NCBI RefSeq assembly: GCF_900103625.1
Contig: NZ_LT629700.1
Coordinates: 2,202,371-2,266,370, forward strand
DNA from: Corynebacterium mycetoides
Lineage (GTDB): Bacteria > Actinomycetota > Actinomycetes > Mycobacteriales > Mycobacteriaceae
Length of the DNA: 64,000 bases
Direction of reading: 5' to 3'
The translations under genes were made by a program, and so were the position numbers. This document shows positions 48,178 to 59,424 of this stretch, one piece after another (position 1 is the stretch's first letter; every line of letters starts with the position of its first letter). The notes under the pieces were generated by a model, which ran no database searches, was not told the DNA's origin, and was given only the letters and a program-made list of their open reading frames with translations.

Positions 48178-48669
48178 ATGGGAAAGAAAAAGAAGAAGTC
48201 CGACGGCAGCAACGTCATCGCCGCGAACCGCAAGGCGCGGCACGATTACACGATCCTGGACACCTACGAGACGGGAATAGTCCTGCAGGGCACGGAGATC
48301 AAGTCGCTTCGCGACGGCAAGGCATCCCTCGTCGAGGCCTACGCCACCATCGACGATGGGGAAGTCTGGCTCCGTAACCTCCACATCCCCGAGTATTCGA
48401 TGGGATCGTGGACGAACCACTCGCCGCGCCGCACCCGCAAGCTGCTCCTGCACCGCCGCGAGATCGATTCGCTCGAGGGCAAGCTTCGCGACGGCAACCG
48501 CACCCTCGTCCCCCTGAAGCTCTACCTCAAAGACGGCCTCGCCAAGGTCGAGCTCGGACTCGCCCAGGGCAAGCAGGATTACGACAAGCGCCGCGACATC
48601 AAGCAGCGCACCGAAGACCGCGAGATCGCGCGCGACCTCGGACGGAAGTTCAAGGGGATCAAGGCGTAG
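48178..48669 (+). CDS. smpB: SsrA-binding protein SmpB
   Basis: 163 residues. ANRKARHDYTILDTYETGIV, GTEIKSLRDGKASLVEAYA and the basic tail DYDKRRDIKQRTEDREIARDLGRKFKG are standard. It delivers tmRNA to stalled ribosomes. The ATG is four bases after the ftsX stop. No ssrA gene is visible immediately downstream. Confidence 0.96.
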   Translation: MGKKKKKSDGSNVIAANRKARHDYTILDTYETGIVLQGTEIKSLRDGKASLVEAYATIDDGEVWLRNLHIPEYSMGSWTNHSPRRTRKLLLHRREIDSLEGKLRDGNRTLVPLKLYLKDGLAKVELGLAQGKQDYDKRRDIKQRTEDREIARDLGRKFKGIKA

Positions 48670-48699
48670 GTTGTTTCCGGCTTTCTTCGAGTGCGTAAC

Positions 48700-48894
48700 C
48701 TAACCGCGAGGGCGGTGTGATTTTCTCAGATTCATGATGAGAACCGCCACCGTAAGCGCTACCACCCACAAGACGGGGGCAGCTTGGACATAATCGGTCC
48801 AGAAGGTGGGACCAGCCGAAACGATCTTTCCCGGGAAGGGTTCGGACTCAGACCCAAGCTGACGGTAGGGGACAAACACGGTGGTGAAACCCAT
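48700..48894 (-). CDS. Small hypothetical membrane protein
   Basis: About 64 residues starting MGFTTVFVPYRQLG, with one hydrophobic helix (APVLWVVALTVAVLIMNLRK) and a basic end. The frame extends six codons further upstream. The third palindromic repeat lies just beyond its 5' end, so it could be the surviving part of a larger gene. No family recognised. Confidence 0.4.
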   Translation of the reverse strand: MGFTTVFVPYRQLGSESEPFPGKIVSAGPTFWTDYVQAAPVLWVVALTVAVLIMNLRKSHRPRG

Positions 48895-48920
48895 TGGTAG
48901 AACCCCGAGCACCGTAGTCT

Positions 48921-48979
48921 GGACTGCTCCCCATTAGTTGGACTGAGAAATCAGTTACCGACTAGTGGGGAGCAGTTCA
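48921..48979. repeat. 58-60 bp palindromic repeat, copy 3 (inverted orientation)
   Basis: GGACTGCTCCCCATTAGTTG ... CCGACTAGTGGGGAGCAGTTCA, the reverse complement of the unit at 6961-7018 with only a few substitutions, 42 kb away and with no transposase nearby. It sits between a small ORF and the GT87 gene, both on the minus strand. Confidence 0.78.
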
Positions 48980-49002
48980 GCGAGAGGGGGTCTTTGCGTT
49001 GA

Positions 49003-50349
49003 TTACTCCGCCGCGGCAGAACCTTCCTCGGCCAGTCCGATACCTTTGGGCCGAGAGGAGGTGCTACGGACTCCACGTCCACGCGGCATGAACCCGAAGA
49101 TCGCGTAACCGACGATGAACAGGAGGCACAGCGTGGTCCAGATCGTGCCGAGCCACGGGGTGGTTTGGGAGAGCTCGTCGATTCCGCGAGACGACATCGC
49201 GCGCCACACCGGGTAGGAAACGAACGGGATATGGAAGCAGACGATGGCCGCGAGGGACGAGAGGCCAGCGAGGGCGCCTTCAAGCGAAGCGCCAAAGCGG
49301 TCGGCAGCCCACTCGTTGACGGCGAGGAAGAACACCACGCTCAGGGGCACGAGCCAGACGAAGTGGTGGTACCAGGAAAAAGGGGACACCAGGCAGGAGC
49401 TGATGCCGGTGAGCGCGAACGCCATCGAGCGGTTGTTGCGCAGCATTGCCGTGCGCAGCGCGAGGCAGGTGAATACGAAGATAACGATCACCGAGAGGAT
49501 CCACACCGTGCCGCCCTCCAGCCCGAAGGTGCGCTGCATCACGGAGAGGACGGATTTGGACCCCGTGTTTTCGGAACTGCCGACGCGCGAGGAATCGAAC
49601 ATGGCGTGTTGCCAGAAGTGGCGGGCGTCGGGCACGAAGGCGAAACCGATGATCACGGTTGCGAAGAAGGTCAGCACCGAGATGACGGCGGCCCACCAGC
49701 GTTTTTGAAACAGCAGCACCAAACCCATGTAGGCCGGGGTTAGTTTCAGCCCTGCGGCGATTCCGATGCCCATCCCCGGCAGGCGCCGGCTACCGGGCAG
49801 GATGTCGAGCGCGACGAGGAGCATGAGGAAGATGTTGATCTGCCCGAAGAAGAGCGTGCCGTGGACAGCTTCGTTGCCGATGCTGGCGCACGACAGCAGC
49901 ACGCAGACCAGGAGGGTCAGTGGGGTGAGCTTGAAACCTCGCTCGCGAAACACCAAAGCGATGATCACCGCGAGGGCGGCAAGCATCCCGATCTGCCATA
50001 GGATGATGAGTGCGTTGTCCGTCAGATACGCGAACGAGGTAAACAGCACACCTGCAAACGGCGGGTAGGTAAACGGCAGGTCGAAGATGTAGGCCTTGTC
50101 GTACAGGTTCTCGCCCCGCAGCAGTGCCTGCCCGCCCATGCGATAGATCTCCAGGTCGAGGGGCACTCGCCAGCGCAACGCGTGGTCCTCGGGCTGGTGA
50201 AAAGTGCGGAAGACCATCAACGCGATCAGCGCGCTCAACCCGATGATCAAGGCGGGTGTACCGGCGAGCACTTTTTCCGGGGTGTCGGAGGCGCGGAAAC
50301 GAGGTGGTGTCGCCGCGTGACGCGGTTGGGGCCTATTAACGACAGTCAT
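49003..50349 (-). CDS. GT87-family membrane mannosyltransferase (DUF2029)
   Basis: 448 residues with ten or more helices. The catalytic-side loop has LDLEIYRMGGQALLRGENLYD (polyprenyl-phosphate-mannose users place an essential Asp here), FTYPPFAGVLFTSFAYL and GQINIFLMLLVALDILPG. Relatives (PimE, MptC types) add alpha-mannose to lipomannan or phosphatidylinositol mannosides on the periplasmic side. The ATG at 50349 (MTVVNRPQ) was preferred to much longer upstream frames. The C-terminal 40 residues are low-complexity. Confidence 0.85.
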   Translation of the reverse strand: MTVVNRPQPRHAATPPRFRASDTPEKVLAGTPALIIGLSALIALMVFRTFHQPEDHALRWRVPLDLEIYRMGGQALLRGENLYDKAYIFDLPFTYPPFAGVLFTSFAYLTDNALIILWQIGMLAALAVIIALVFRERGFKLTPLTLLVCVLLSCASIGNEAVHGTLFFGQINIFLMLLVALDILPGSRRLPGMGIGIAAGLKLTPAYMGLVLLFQKRWWAAVISVLTFFATVIIGFAFVPDARHFWQHAMFDSSRVGSSENTGSKSVLSVMQRTFGLEGGTVWILSVIVIFVFTCLALRTAMLRNNRSMAFALTGISSCLVSPFSWYHHFVWLVPLSVVFFLAVNEWAADRFGASLEGALAGLSSLAAIVCFHIPFVSYPVWRAMSSRGIDELSQTTPWLGTIWTTLCLLFIVGYAIFGFMPRGRGVRSTSSRPKGIGLAEEGSAAAE

Positions 50350-50590
50350 TTGATGAACCTTTTGGGTGAGCTCCAACATCGGGCTCGTGGTGGGTGGGGG
50401 TTTCAACTGATCAGCTTGATTCGCTGTTTGCCACCTCATCGTTTCACAAAACCGTGCCCAGACCTGGCTTTGACGACCATCCGGCGAGCCGGATCTTCTC
50501 GAGCCGCGCGAAGCGTAGCGCGGCGCCACTCTTCGTTTACGTCGGTACACTAGATGTTGCATCGTAGGAAATACATTGAAGGGAAATAGT

Positions 50591-51349
50591 ATGTCTACTT
50601 TTCAGGGCAAGGTCGCACTCGTTACCGGCGCAGGCTCGGGCATCGGCGCGGCGGTAGCCAAGAAGCTCGCCGCCGAAGGTGCGAGGGTAGTGGTGGCGGA
50701 TCTGAAGGTCGATGCCGCCGATACGGTTGTTGAGGAGATCGTCAAAGCTGGCGGAGAGGCAGCGTCGTTCGAGATTGACACTGCCGATTCTGAGAAGAAC
50801 AAGGAAGCCGTGGCGTTTGCTGTCAAGAAGTTCGGCTCCCTTGAGCTCGCTGTCAACAATGCTGGTATCGGTGGCACGTCCAACAAGGTCGGGGAGATGG
50901 ATCTGGAGGACTGGGATAACGTCATTGCCATCAACCTTTCGGGCGTCGCCTACGGCAACCGCTACCAGATTGAGCAGTTCCTTACGCAGGGGAACACCTC
51001 CGAGTGCGCGATCGTAAACATGGCCTCGATCCACGGCACGGTCGCAGCTCCTGGCAATGCCGCTTACACCGCCGCGAAGCATGGCGTTGTTGGCCTGACC
51101 AAGAACGCCGCTGCTGAATATGGCGCGGAAGGCATCCGCATCAATGCTGTGGGCCCGGCATACATCGATACTCCGTTGCTCAAGAACCTGCCTGACGAAG
51201 CCCGCGAGGGCCTTATTGCCAAGCACCCGACCGGGCGTTTGGGCACGGCAGATGAGGTCGCCGCATTGGTTTCGTTCCTGCTCAGCGATCAGGCTTCCTT
51301 CATTACCGGTAGCTACCACCTTGTCGACGGTGGTTACACCGCTGTCTAG
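50591..51349 (+). CDS. Short-chain dehydrogenase/reductase
   Basis: 252 residues, classical SDR. Cofactor motif VTGAGSGIGAAVAKKL, NNAG at the fourth strand, Ser in NMASIHG, catalytic Tyr-x3-Lys in AYTAAKHGVVGLT and VDGGYTAV at the end. An Asp after beta-2 (VVVADLK) points to NAD(H). The substrate is unknown. GAAGGGA precedes the ATG. It is monocistronic and ends in a bidirectional terminator. Confidence 0.88.
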   Translation: MSTFQGKVALVTGAGSGIGAAVAKKLAAEGARVVVADLKVDAADTVVEEIVKAGGEAASFEIDTADSEKNKEAVAFAVKKFGSLELAVNNAGIGGTSNKVGEMDLEDWDNVIAINLSGVAYGNRYQIEQFLTQGNTSECAIVNMASIHGTVAAPGNAAYTAAKHGVVGLTKNAAAEYGAEGIRINAVGPAYIDTPLLKNLPDEAREGLIAKHPTGRLGTADEVAALVSFLLSDQASFITGSYHLVDGGYTAV

Positions 51350-51372
51350 CGTTTAGCTGAGGAACGCACACG

Positions 51373-51397
51373 AAAAGGCCCCATCAAGGGGCCTTTT
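51373..51397. terminator. Bidirectional terminator between the SDR and His-rich genes
   Basis: AAAAGGCCCC-ATCAA-GGGGCCTTTT: a perfect stem with A-tract on one side and T-tract on the other, so it can end transcription from both converging genes. Confidence 0.88.
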
Positions 51398-51420
51398 GCA
51401 ACTACGTGACGGGTACTGGA

Positions 51421-51717
51421 CTAGTGCTCGTCGTAGTGGTCGCCGTGAGCGGCGTGGCGGTGGCCGTCGTGGATGTAGTCCACGTGGTCGCCGTGGGGGA
51501 CCGCGACGTGGCCGCAGCCCTCGCCGTGGGTGTGGCCGGCGTGCTCGCCGTGCTCGGTGTGCTCGGCCAGGATGCACTCGTCCCAGTGGCCGTCGTGGCT
51601 GCGGTGCAGGTGGCCGTCGTGCACGTAGTCGACGTGGTCGCCGTGGGGGACCGCGACGTGGCCACAGCCCTCGCCGTGGACGTGGTCGTGGGTCTCATGG
51701 ATGGTGTGGGTGCTCAT
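51421..51717 (-). CDS. His-rich metal-binding protein with two near-identical internal repeats
   Basis: 98 residues with about 27 histidines. The unit HGEGCGHVAVPHGDHVDY-HDGH-H occurs twice (about residues 14-37 and 63-86), each with one Cys, several HxH pairs and acidic spacers. This is a zinc or nickel chelator by composition, with no signal peptide. Similar small proteins in actinobacteria are often mis-named as transporter permeases. AAAGGA precedes the ATG. It lies just downstream of, and in the same direction as, a CDF exporter, and its leader has two matching AT-rich boxes. It may buffer or store metal, or deliver it to the exporter. Confidence 0.85.
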   Translation of the reverse strand: MSTHTIHETHDHVHGEGCGHVAVPHGDHVDYVHDGHLHRSHDGHWDECILAEHTEHGEHAGHTHGEGCGHVAVPHGDHVDYIHDGHRHAAHGDHYDEH

Positions 51718-51737
51718 GGAACAATCCTTTCTCGCTG

Positions 51738-51783
51738 TTTTCAACTAGTTTCCATTAAACCCAGTTTCCAATTAGTTTTCAAC
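51738..51783 (-). promoter_or_regulatory. Tandem operator-like boxes ahead of the His-rich gene
   Basis: On the transcribed strand, GAAAACTAATTGGAAAC and GGAAACTAGTTGAAAAC occur ten bases apart, both fitting GRAAACTARTTGRAAAC. AT-rich in a GC-rich setting and 20-65 bp upstream of the start. A metal-sensing repressor (Zur-, ArsR/CzrA- or MarR-type) is the natural candidate; the box does not let me choose. Confidence 0.5.
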
Positions 51784-51804
51784 AATGGGGCTAGATCGGG
51801 GGTG

Positions 51805-52707
51805 CTAAATCCAGTTGAACTCCACGTGGGTTGTGGTTCCCAGCGGCTCGACGTGCACGATCGTCCGCGCGCCTCCAACGGCCTCGTCCACGCCGTCTTC
51901 GACCATGTCGGCGTATTCGTGCGCGCGGTCCACATTCCACTGCCCGGGCACTTGCATGACGACGTTGACCAGGCGCTCACGCCCGAATGCAGCCGTGCGC
52001 ACGTCGGTGAACTTGATTGCGTGCTGCTCTTCCACGCCGTCGAGGTAGTTCTTGATGGCGAGGCGCTCGTCCTCCGGCAGGGCCTCTGAGAGGAGGCTGA
52101 CAAGAGAATTCTTGAGCAGGGTGTAGCCGGTAACGAGGATGTTGATTCCGACGGCCAGCGCGATGAGGGGATCGAGAATCTCCCACCCGGTCAGCCACAC
52201 CAGCGCGATGCCCACGAGCACCCCGGCTGTGGTCCATACGTCGGTGAGGAGGTGGCGTCCGTCAGCGGCGAGAGTCGCGGAGCGGTGTTTCTTGCCCGCC
52301 CGCACCAGCGCTACGCCGACGGCGAGGTTCAACGCTGCGGCGAGCGTCGATAAGAGCAAGCCCACTCCGGCCTGCTCGATCGGCTGGGGATCGATGAGCC
52401 GCTGGACGGCGGTGTAGATGATGGCCACGGATGCGACCAAAATCATCGACCCCTCCACTTGCGCGGAGAAGTACTCGGCCTTGGCGTGACCGAAGTTGTG
52501 GTTGACGTCGGCCGGTTTCGCGGAGATTTTCAGCGCCCAGAGCCCGACGACGGCCGCGACGACGTTGATGAAGGACTCGATGGCGTCCGAGAGAAAACCC
52601 ACCGACCCGGTGACCCACGCGGCGACGAGCTTGAGCACGATGGTGGCAACTGATGCGGCGATGGACAGCCACATGAATCGTTCCAGCAGCTTCTGTCCGT
52701 CGAGCAC
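51805..52707 (-). CDS. CDF-family divalent cation exporter
   Basis: 300 residues: six helices plus a cytoplasmic metal-binding domain from about 205. Metal-site positions are SDAIESFINVV in helix 2 and AADGRHLLTDVWTTAG (HxxxD) in helix 5. VNHNFGHAKAEYFSAQVEG between helices 2 and 3 is the typical loop. It should export zinc, iron or manganese in exchange for protons. It starts at GTG with AGGTGA upstream. About 90 bp separate it from the His-rich gene, probably a functional pair. Confidence 0.88.
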   Translation of the reverse strand: MLDGQKLLERFMWLSIAASVATIVLKLVAAWVTGSVGFLSDAIESFINVVAAVVGLWALKISAKPADVNHNFGHAKAEYFSAQVEGSMILVASVAIIYTAVQRLIDPQPIEQAGVGLLLSTLAAALNLAVGVALVRAGKKHRSATLAADGRHLLTDVWTTAGVLVGIALVWLTGWEILDPLIALAVGINILVTGYTLLKNSLVSLLSEALPEDERLAIKNYLDGVEEQHAIKFTDVRTAAFGRERLVNVVMQVPGQWNVDRAHEYADMVEDGVDEAVGGARTIVHVEPLGTTTHVEFNWI

Positions 52708-52770
52708 GGCGGGTCACCTCATTCCCGGATGGGCTTAGCGACGTTCGCATCCGGCCTATACTCGGTGGGC

Positions 52771-52935
52771 ATGGATACCCGAGGCTGGATAATCGCAATT
52801 GTGGGCGCCGTCGCCGGCGCCCTGTTTTTTGGATGGTTGCTGCGGATGTTGGGGGTGAGCGGCTTCGCCTACACCGTGCTAGTGCTGGTCGGCTCGGCCG
52901 TCACCTCCGCCATCGCAGGCAGGTTACTGCGTTAA
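52771..52935 (+). CDS. Small two-helix membrane protein (block B copy)
   Basis: 54 residues, MDTRGWIIAIVGAVAGALFF then FAYTVLVLVGSAVTSAIAG and a basic end. The framework matches the block A protein (WIIAI-GAV-GAL, Y--LVLVGSA---S--AG). It marks the left border of block B. Its TAA abuts the stop of the DJ-1/PfpI gene on the other strand. Confidence 0.72.
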   Translation: MDTRGWIIAIVGAVAGALFFGWLLRMLGVSGFAYTVLVLVGSAVTSAIAGRLLR

Positions 52936-53613
52936 TTAGATGAGCTCGAGCACGGCCTTACCGACGCCCGCGGCGCTCATCGGGTTCTGCCCGGTGACAA
53001 GGAGACCGTCGACAACGACGTGCTCGGTCATCGGGACAGCGCCCTTGCTGTACTCGCCGGCCTGCGCGCCCAGCTCGTCCTCGAGGCTGAACGGGACGTT
53101 GTCCGCGCGGCGGGCCACCTTCTCCTCGGCCCAGGTGAAGCCGGTGACCTTCTTGCCGTCGAGCAGCTTGGAGCCGTCGGCGAGCGTCACGTTAAGCAGA
53201 CCGGCCGGGCCGTGGCACACGGCGGAAACGATCTTTCCGGCATCGGCGAAGCTTGCCACGGCCTCGCGCACGGTCTCCGAGGTGAAGTCGTACATCGTGC
53301 CGTGCCCGCCGGTGAGGTAGATCCCGTCGTAGCTGTCCTTGTCCACGTCGGCCAGCGCCGGGGTGTTGTCGAGGCGCTTCATAAACTCGCCGTCCTCGTA
53401 GCGCTTGTCGGTGTCGCCCATCCCGATCACGGGCGGCATCAGGCTAACGGGATCGAGGGGGACAACGCCGCCCTGCACGCTCGCCAGGTCCACGGTGTGG
53501 CCCGCTTCGGTCAGAACGTCGTAGAAGTGGGTGTACTCGCCCAGCCAGAGGCCGGTGCGGTATCCAGAGGTTTGGTAACGGTATGTGCTTGTTGCTACTG
53601 CAAGGAATTTCAT
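52936..53613 (-). CDS. DJ-1/PfpI-family protein (Hsp31-like glyoxalase or chaperone)
   Basis: 225 residues. The nucleophile-elbow Cys is in IVSAVCHGPAGLLNV and the acidic partner region is YDGIYLTGGHGTMYDF. Members act as glutathione-independent glyoxalases (methylglyoxal to lactate), deglycases or chaperones. The start MKFLAVATSTYRY was chosen over a longer frame that would overlap the BCCT leader. It is divergent from BCCT by 64 bp and occupies the position that thiF has in block A. Confidence 0.87.
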   Translation of the reverse strand: MKFLAVATSTYRYQTSGYRTGLWLGEYTHFYDVLTEAGHTVDLASVQGGVVPLDPVSLMPPVIGMGDTDKRYEDGEFMKRLDNTPALADVDKDSYDGIYLTGGHGTMYDFTSETVREAVASFADAGKIVSAVCHGPAGLLNVTLADGSKLLDGKKVTGFTWAEEKVARRADNVPFSLEDELGAQAGEYSKGAVPMTEHVVVDGLLVTGQNPMSAAGVGKAVLELI

Positions 53614-53677
53614 TGCTCCGACCATAGCACCGTCGCGAGGCGCGCGGAAGACCCTCGATCGGCTACACTTCGCACCC

Positions 53678-56470
<2,793 letters not shown>

Positions 56471-56474
<4 letters not shown>

Positions 56475-57565
56475 TGTGTCCTCCTGTGGCGCATCGGGTC
56501 GCATGCACTCAAGTCTAGGCAGGGCTTTTGCTTCTCGACGAGCTCCGCTGCGCACCGCGCCGCCAGCGCCGCCAGCAAAATCCCGTGGCGGAAGTACCCG
56601 GTGCTGACAACCACGCGCTCGCTAACACGCCCGAGGTAGGGCAGATCGTCCGGCGTGGCGGGCCGGGCGCCCGCGCCGGCCTCGATGAAATCGCAGTCCT
56701 CAATGCCGGGCAGAATCTCAATCGCGTCGCGCAGAAGCTGGTACACGCCCTGGGCTTGCGCGTTTGCGCGGCCGTCCTCGCGGCTGGTTGCGCCCACGGT
56801 CAGCGTCGCATCCTCGCGCGGGATGACGTAGATCGCCCTGCCCTCCACCACACCGCGGACCACCCTGGTGGCGAGCGGGTCAAGGTGTTTCGGGGCCCGG
56901 AGCTGCAGGATATCGCCGTAGACCGGGCGCAGCTGCAGCGGGTTTTTGTCCCCCTCGTCCCACCCGGAGATGTCTTTCGCGCCGAGGCCGGCGGCGATGA
57001 CTACCTGCTGGTGCGCAAGATCGGAAACGTCAGTGACCTGCTCGCGCACGAAACTCACCCCGGCGTTGGTGCAGGCGTCGATAAGCGCGCGCGTCAACAG
57101 CCGCGGCCTGACCTGGTGATCGCCGCTGCTGAGCACCGCCGAGGACAGCGCGGGAGACAGTGCGGGTTCCAGCGCCCGGGCCTGGCGCACCGTGAGGCGC
57201 TGCGCGTGCACCCCGCGGGCGTGCTGGTAGCTGAGCAGATCGTCCAGAAAGGTGCTGTCGGCGCGGTCGCGAGCAACCACGAGGGTGCCCTCGGTGCGGT
57301 AGCCCGTCGGCAGGTCGGAGTACTTCCGGCACAACGCGATCAGCTCCGGGTAGCGGCTGGCTGAGGCCTGCATCAGCGGTAGAAGCGGGTCTTGCTTGTA
57401 CACCACCTCTGAAGCCGGCGCGAGCATTCCGCCCGCGTAGTGGGAGGCGCCGCGGGCTGGTGCAGGGTCGTAGACGGTGACCGAATGGCCGCGATCTGCC
57501 AGGGTTAAGGCGGTGCTCAACCCGATGATTCCCGCGCCGATGACGGCGGTTGGCGTGCCAGACAT
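56471..57565 (-). CDS. thiO: Glycine oxidase ThiO (block B copy)
   Basis: 364 residues. TAVIGAGIIGLSTALTLADRG binds FAD; GMLAPASEVVYKQDPLLPLM and VVSTGYFRHGILLAALAARC match the block A protein. Start MSGTPTAV at 57565. First gene of thiO-thiS-thiG, here divergent from the ectC-like gene with only 123 bp between, no TPP riboswitch pattern visible. Confidence 0.91.
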
Positions 57566-57688
57566 GGTTCCATTGTTCCACACGAGGGGGGCGGAATCCG
57601 GCTCGCGCCCGAGCGCGCGAGGTTGGAGTTTACGTAGGGTTGAAAGGTGTAACGCAATCGCCAACACGTAAATCTTGAGGAGGATTTC

Positions 57689-58063
57689 ATGTTCACCAGG
57701 TCTCGCAACGATGTGGAAAAGGTTGAGTGGGGCGGAGGGACCTCCGAGCGCGTGCTCACCGCGAAGGACAATATGGGTTTCGCGGTGGCGCACACCGTGG
57801 TGCGCGCGGGCACCGAGTCCAAGCTGCAGTACCGCAACCACCTGGAGGCGTGCTACTGCATCGGCGGCTCCGGTGAGGTTGAAGACACCGAGGGCAACAT
57901 CTACCCGATCACGCCGGGCACCATCTACGTGCTCGACGAGCACGACGCCCACTACCTGCGCGGCGGCAAGGACGAGGATCTGATCCTGGTCAGCATCTTC
58001 AACCCGGCGATCACCGGCGACGAGAAGCACACCTTAAGCGAGGACGGGTTCAGCTCCTACTAA
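57689..58063 (+). CDS. ectC: Solitary EctC-like protein, block B copy
   Basis: 124 residues and the most conserved of the paralogous pairs; the core from DNMGFA to [11 protein letters not shown] is nearly the same as in block A. Putative metal ligands Glu53, Tyr80 and His88 are kept. Again no ectA, ectB or ectD is adjacent. GAGGAG precedes the ATG. Strong conservation while the neighbouring genes diverge argues for a retained function in both copies. Confidence 0.78.
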   Translation: MFTRSRNDVEKVEWGGGTSERVLTAKDNMGFAVAHTVVRAGTESKLQYRNHLEACYCIGGSGEVEDTEGNIYPITPGTIYVLDEHDAHYLRGGKDEDLILVSIFNPAITGDEKHTLSEDGFSSY

Positions 58064-58144
58064 AGGCATCTCTGTGAGGCGCTAGGGAGACAGGTAGTGA
58101 AATGCACCCCGCGGGGTAGCGCGACAGTACTAAGCTGTCACCAA

Positions 58145-58160
58145 CGTGATGTAACTCACA
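58145..58160 (+). promoter_or_regulatory. Candidate CRP/GlxR binding site upstream of the block B Nramp-like gene
   Basis: CGTGATGTAACTCACA fits the GlxR consensus TGTGANNTANNTCACA in all but the first base. It ends 26 bp before the start codon, a position more consistent with repression or an alternative start site than with activation. The block A homologue lacks this site. Confidence 0.55.
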
Positions 58161-58185
58161 TTCATAGGCGGATTCGAGGTACGCG

Positions 58186-59421
58186 ATGTCCACTGTTGAA
58201 ACCACCACAGCGCCACAGCGTAAGTCCGGCATGTTTGGGCCGGGGCTGCTCATCGCGGCATCGTTCATCGGCCCGGGTACGGTCACCACAGCCACGGTGA
58301 CCGGCGCGAGCTACGGCTACGCGCTCGTCTGGGCGATTGTTTTCTCCATCGTGGCAACGATCATCCTGCAGGAAATGTCTGTGCGTCTCGGACTCGCGGC
58401 TCGCCTCAGCACCGGCGAAGCGCTGCGCCAGACGTTTAATTCGCAGATTGTGAAGTGGCTGATGATCGTCCTGGTCGTTTCCGCGATCGGAATCGGCGGC
58501 GCTGCGTACGCCGGGGGCGACACGACGGGAACCTCGCTCGCGATCGCCAGCGTGACGGGGTGGTCGCAAGTGCTGCTCTCCGTCGGGGTGGCCGCGGTGG
58601 TGCTGGCCTTGCTGCTTTCGGGAAGCTACGCGCTTTTGGAAAAGGTGATGACGGTACTCGTGGGCATCCTGGCGCTGACCTTCGTGATCACGGCCATCAG
58701 TGTGGGGCCCGACCTCGGGGACATGCTGCGCTCCACCTTCATGCCCAGCGTGCCGGACGGCGCTGTTCTCTCCGCGGTCGCGCTTATCGGCACGACGGTC
58801 GTTCCCTACAACGTCTTCTTGCACTCCAACCTGGTGCAGGAAAAGTGGGGAGACGAGCCGCGGGACCCCGCACTGAAGAAGGCGCGGATAGACAACGTTG
58901 TTTCCATCAGCCTCGGTGGTTTGATCACGCTGGCGATCGTCGCAACGGCCGCTGCGACGATGTTTGCGCAAGGACTTCAGGCGGAATCCGCCGCCGACCT
59001 CGCCGAGCCGCTTCGCCCGATGCTTGGCGACGCCGCCCCGTGGCTGCTCGCAATCGGCCTGTTCGCCGCGGGCATGACCTCCGCTGTCGCCGGTCCAATG
59101 GGCGCGGCGTACGCGATCTGCGGCGTCATGGGCTGGCCCACGGACATGAAGAGCCAGCGCTTCCGCGCCATCGTGGTGGTCGTGGTCCTGTGCGGCGCGG
59201 CGATCGCGATCTCCGGGTTCAACCCGATCCAGGTCATCATCCTCGCCCAGGCCGCGAACGGCATCTTGTTGCCCGTCATCGCGTTTTTCCTTCTGATCAC
59301 GATGAACAACAAGCGTCTGCTGGGCGAGCACGCGAACTCGCTGGTGGGAAACATCGTCGGCGGGCTGATCTTCCTGATCACACTCGTCCTCGGCGGTCTA
59401 TCGCTCGCCGACCTGTTCTAA
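58186..59421 (+). CDS. Atypical Nramp-family transporter (block B copy)
   Basis: 411 residues. As in the block A protein, helix 1 has SFIGPGTVTTATVTGASYG and helix 6 GTTVVPYNVFLHSNLVQEKWG, so the canonical metal-ligand DPGN and MPH motifs are absent in both. NPIQVIILAQAANGILLPV is unchanged. The preservation of the same altered motifs in two diverged copies shows they are not decay. Starts ATG (MSTVETTT). Confidence 0.8.
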   Translation: MSTVETTTAPQRKSGMFGPGLLIAASFIGPGTVTTATVTGASYGYALVWAIVFSIVATIILQEMSVRLGLAARLSTGEALRQTFNSQIVKWLMIVLVVSAIGIGGAAYAGGDTTGTSLAIASVTGWSQVLLSVGVAAVVLALLLSGSYALLEKVMTVLVGILALTFVITAISVGPDLGDMLRSTFMPSVPDGAVLSAVALIGTTVVPYNVFLHSNLVQEKWGDEPRDPALKKARIDNVVSISLGGLITLAIVATAAATMFAQGLQAESAADLAEPLRPMLGDAAPWLLAIGLFAAGMTSAVAGPMGAAYAICGVMGWPTDMKSQRFRAIVVVVVLCGAAIAISGFNPIQVIILAQAANGILLPVIAFFLLITMNNKRLLGEHANSLVGNIVGGLIFLITLVLGGLSLADLF

Positions 59422-59424
59422 CTG

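Noticed and set aside
46546..48669. ftsE-ftsX-smpB as part of a mobile or duplicated block
   Set aside because: All three genes are single-copy, ordinary in sequence and in their conserved order; only their distance from prfB is unusual.
48670..48950. Possible tmRNA (ssrA) gene downstream of smpB
   Set aside because: In many Actinobacteria ssrA follows smpB, but I saw neither the GGGGCTGA-type 5' end nor a tag-coding region or tRNA-like 3' end here.
57566..57688. TPP riboswitch between thiO and the ectC-like gene in block B
   Set aside because: The 123-bp gap lacks the conserved CTGAGA and ACCTGA-type blocks on either strand, and is short for an aptamer plus two promoters.
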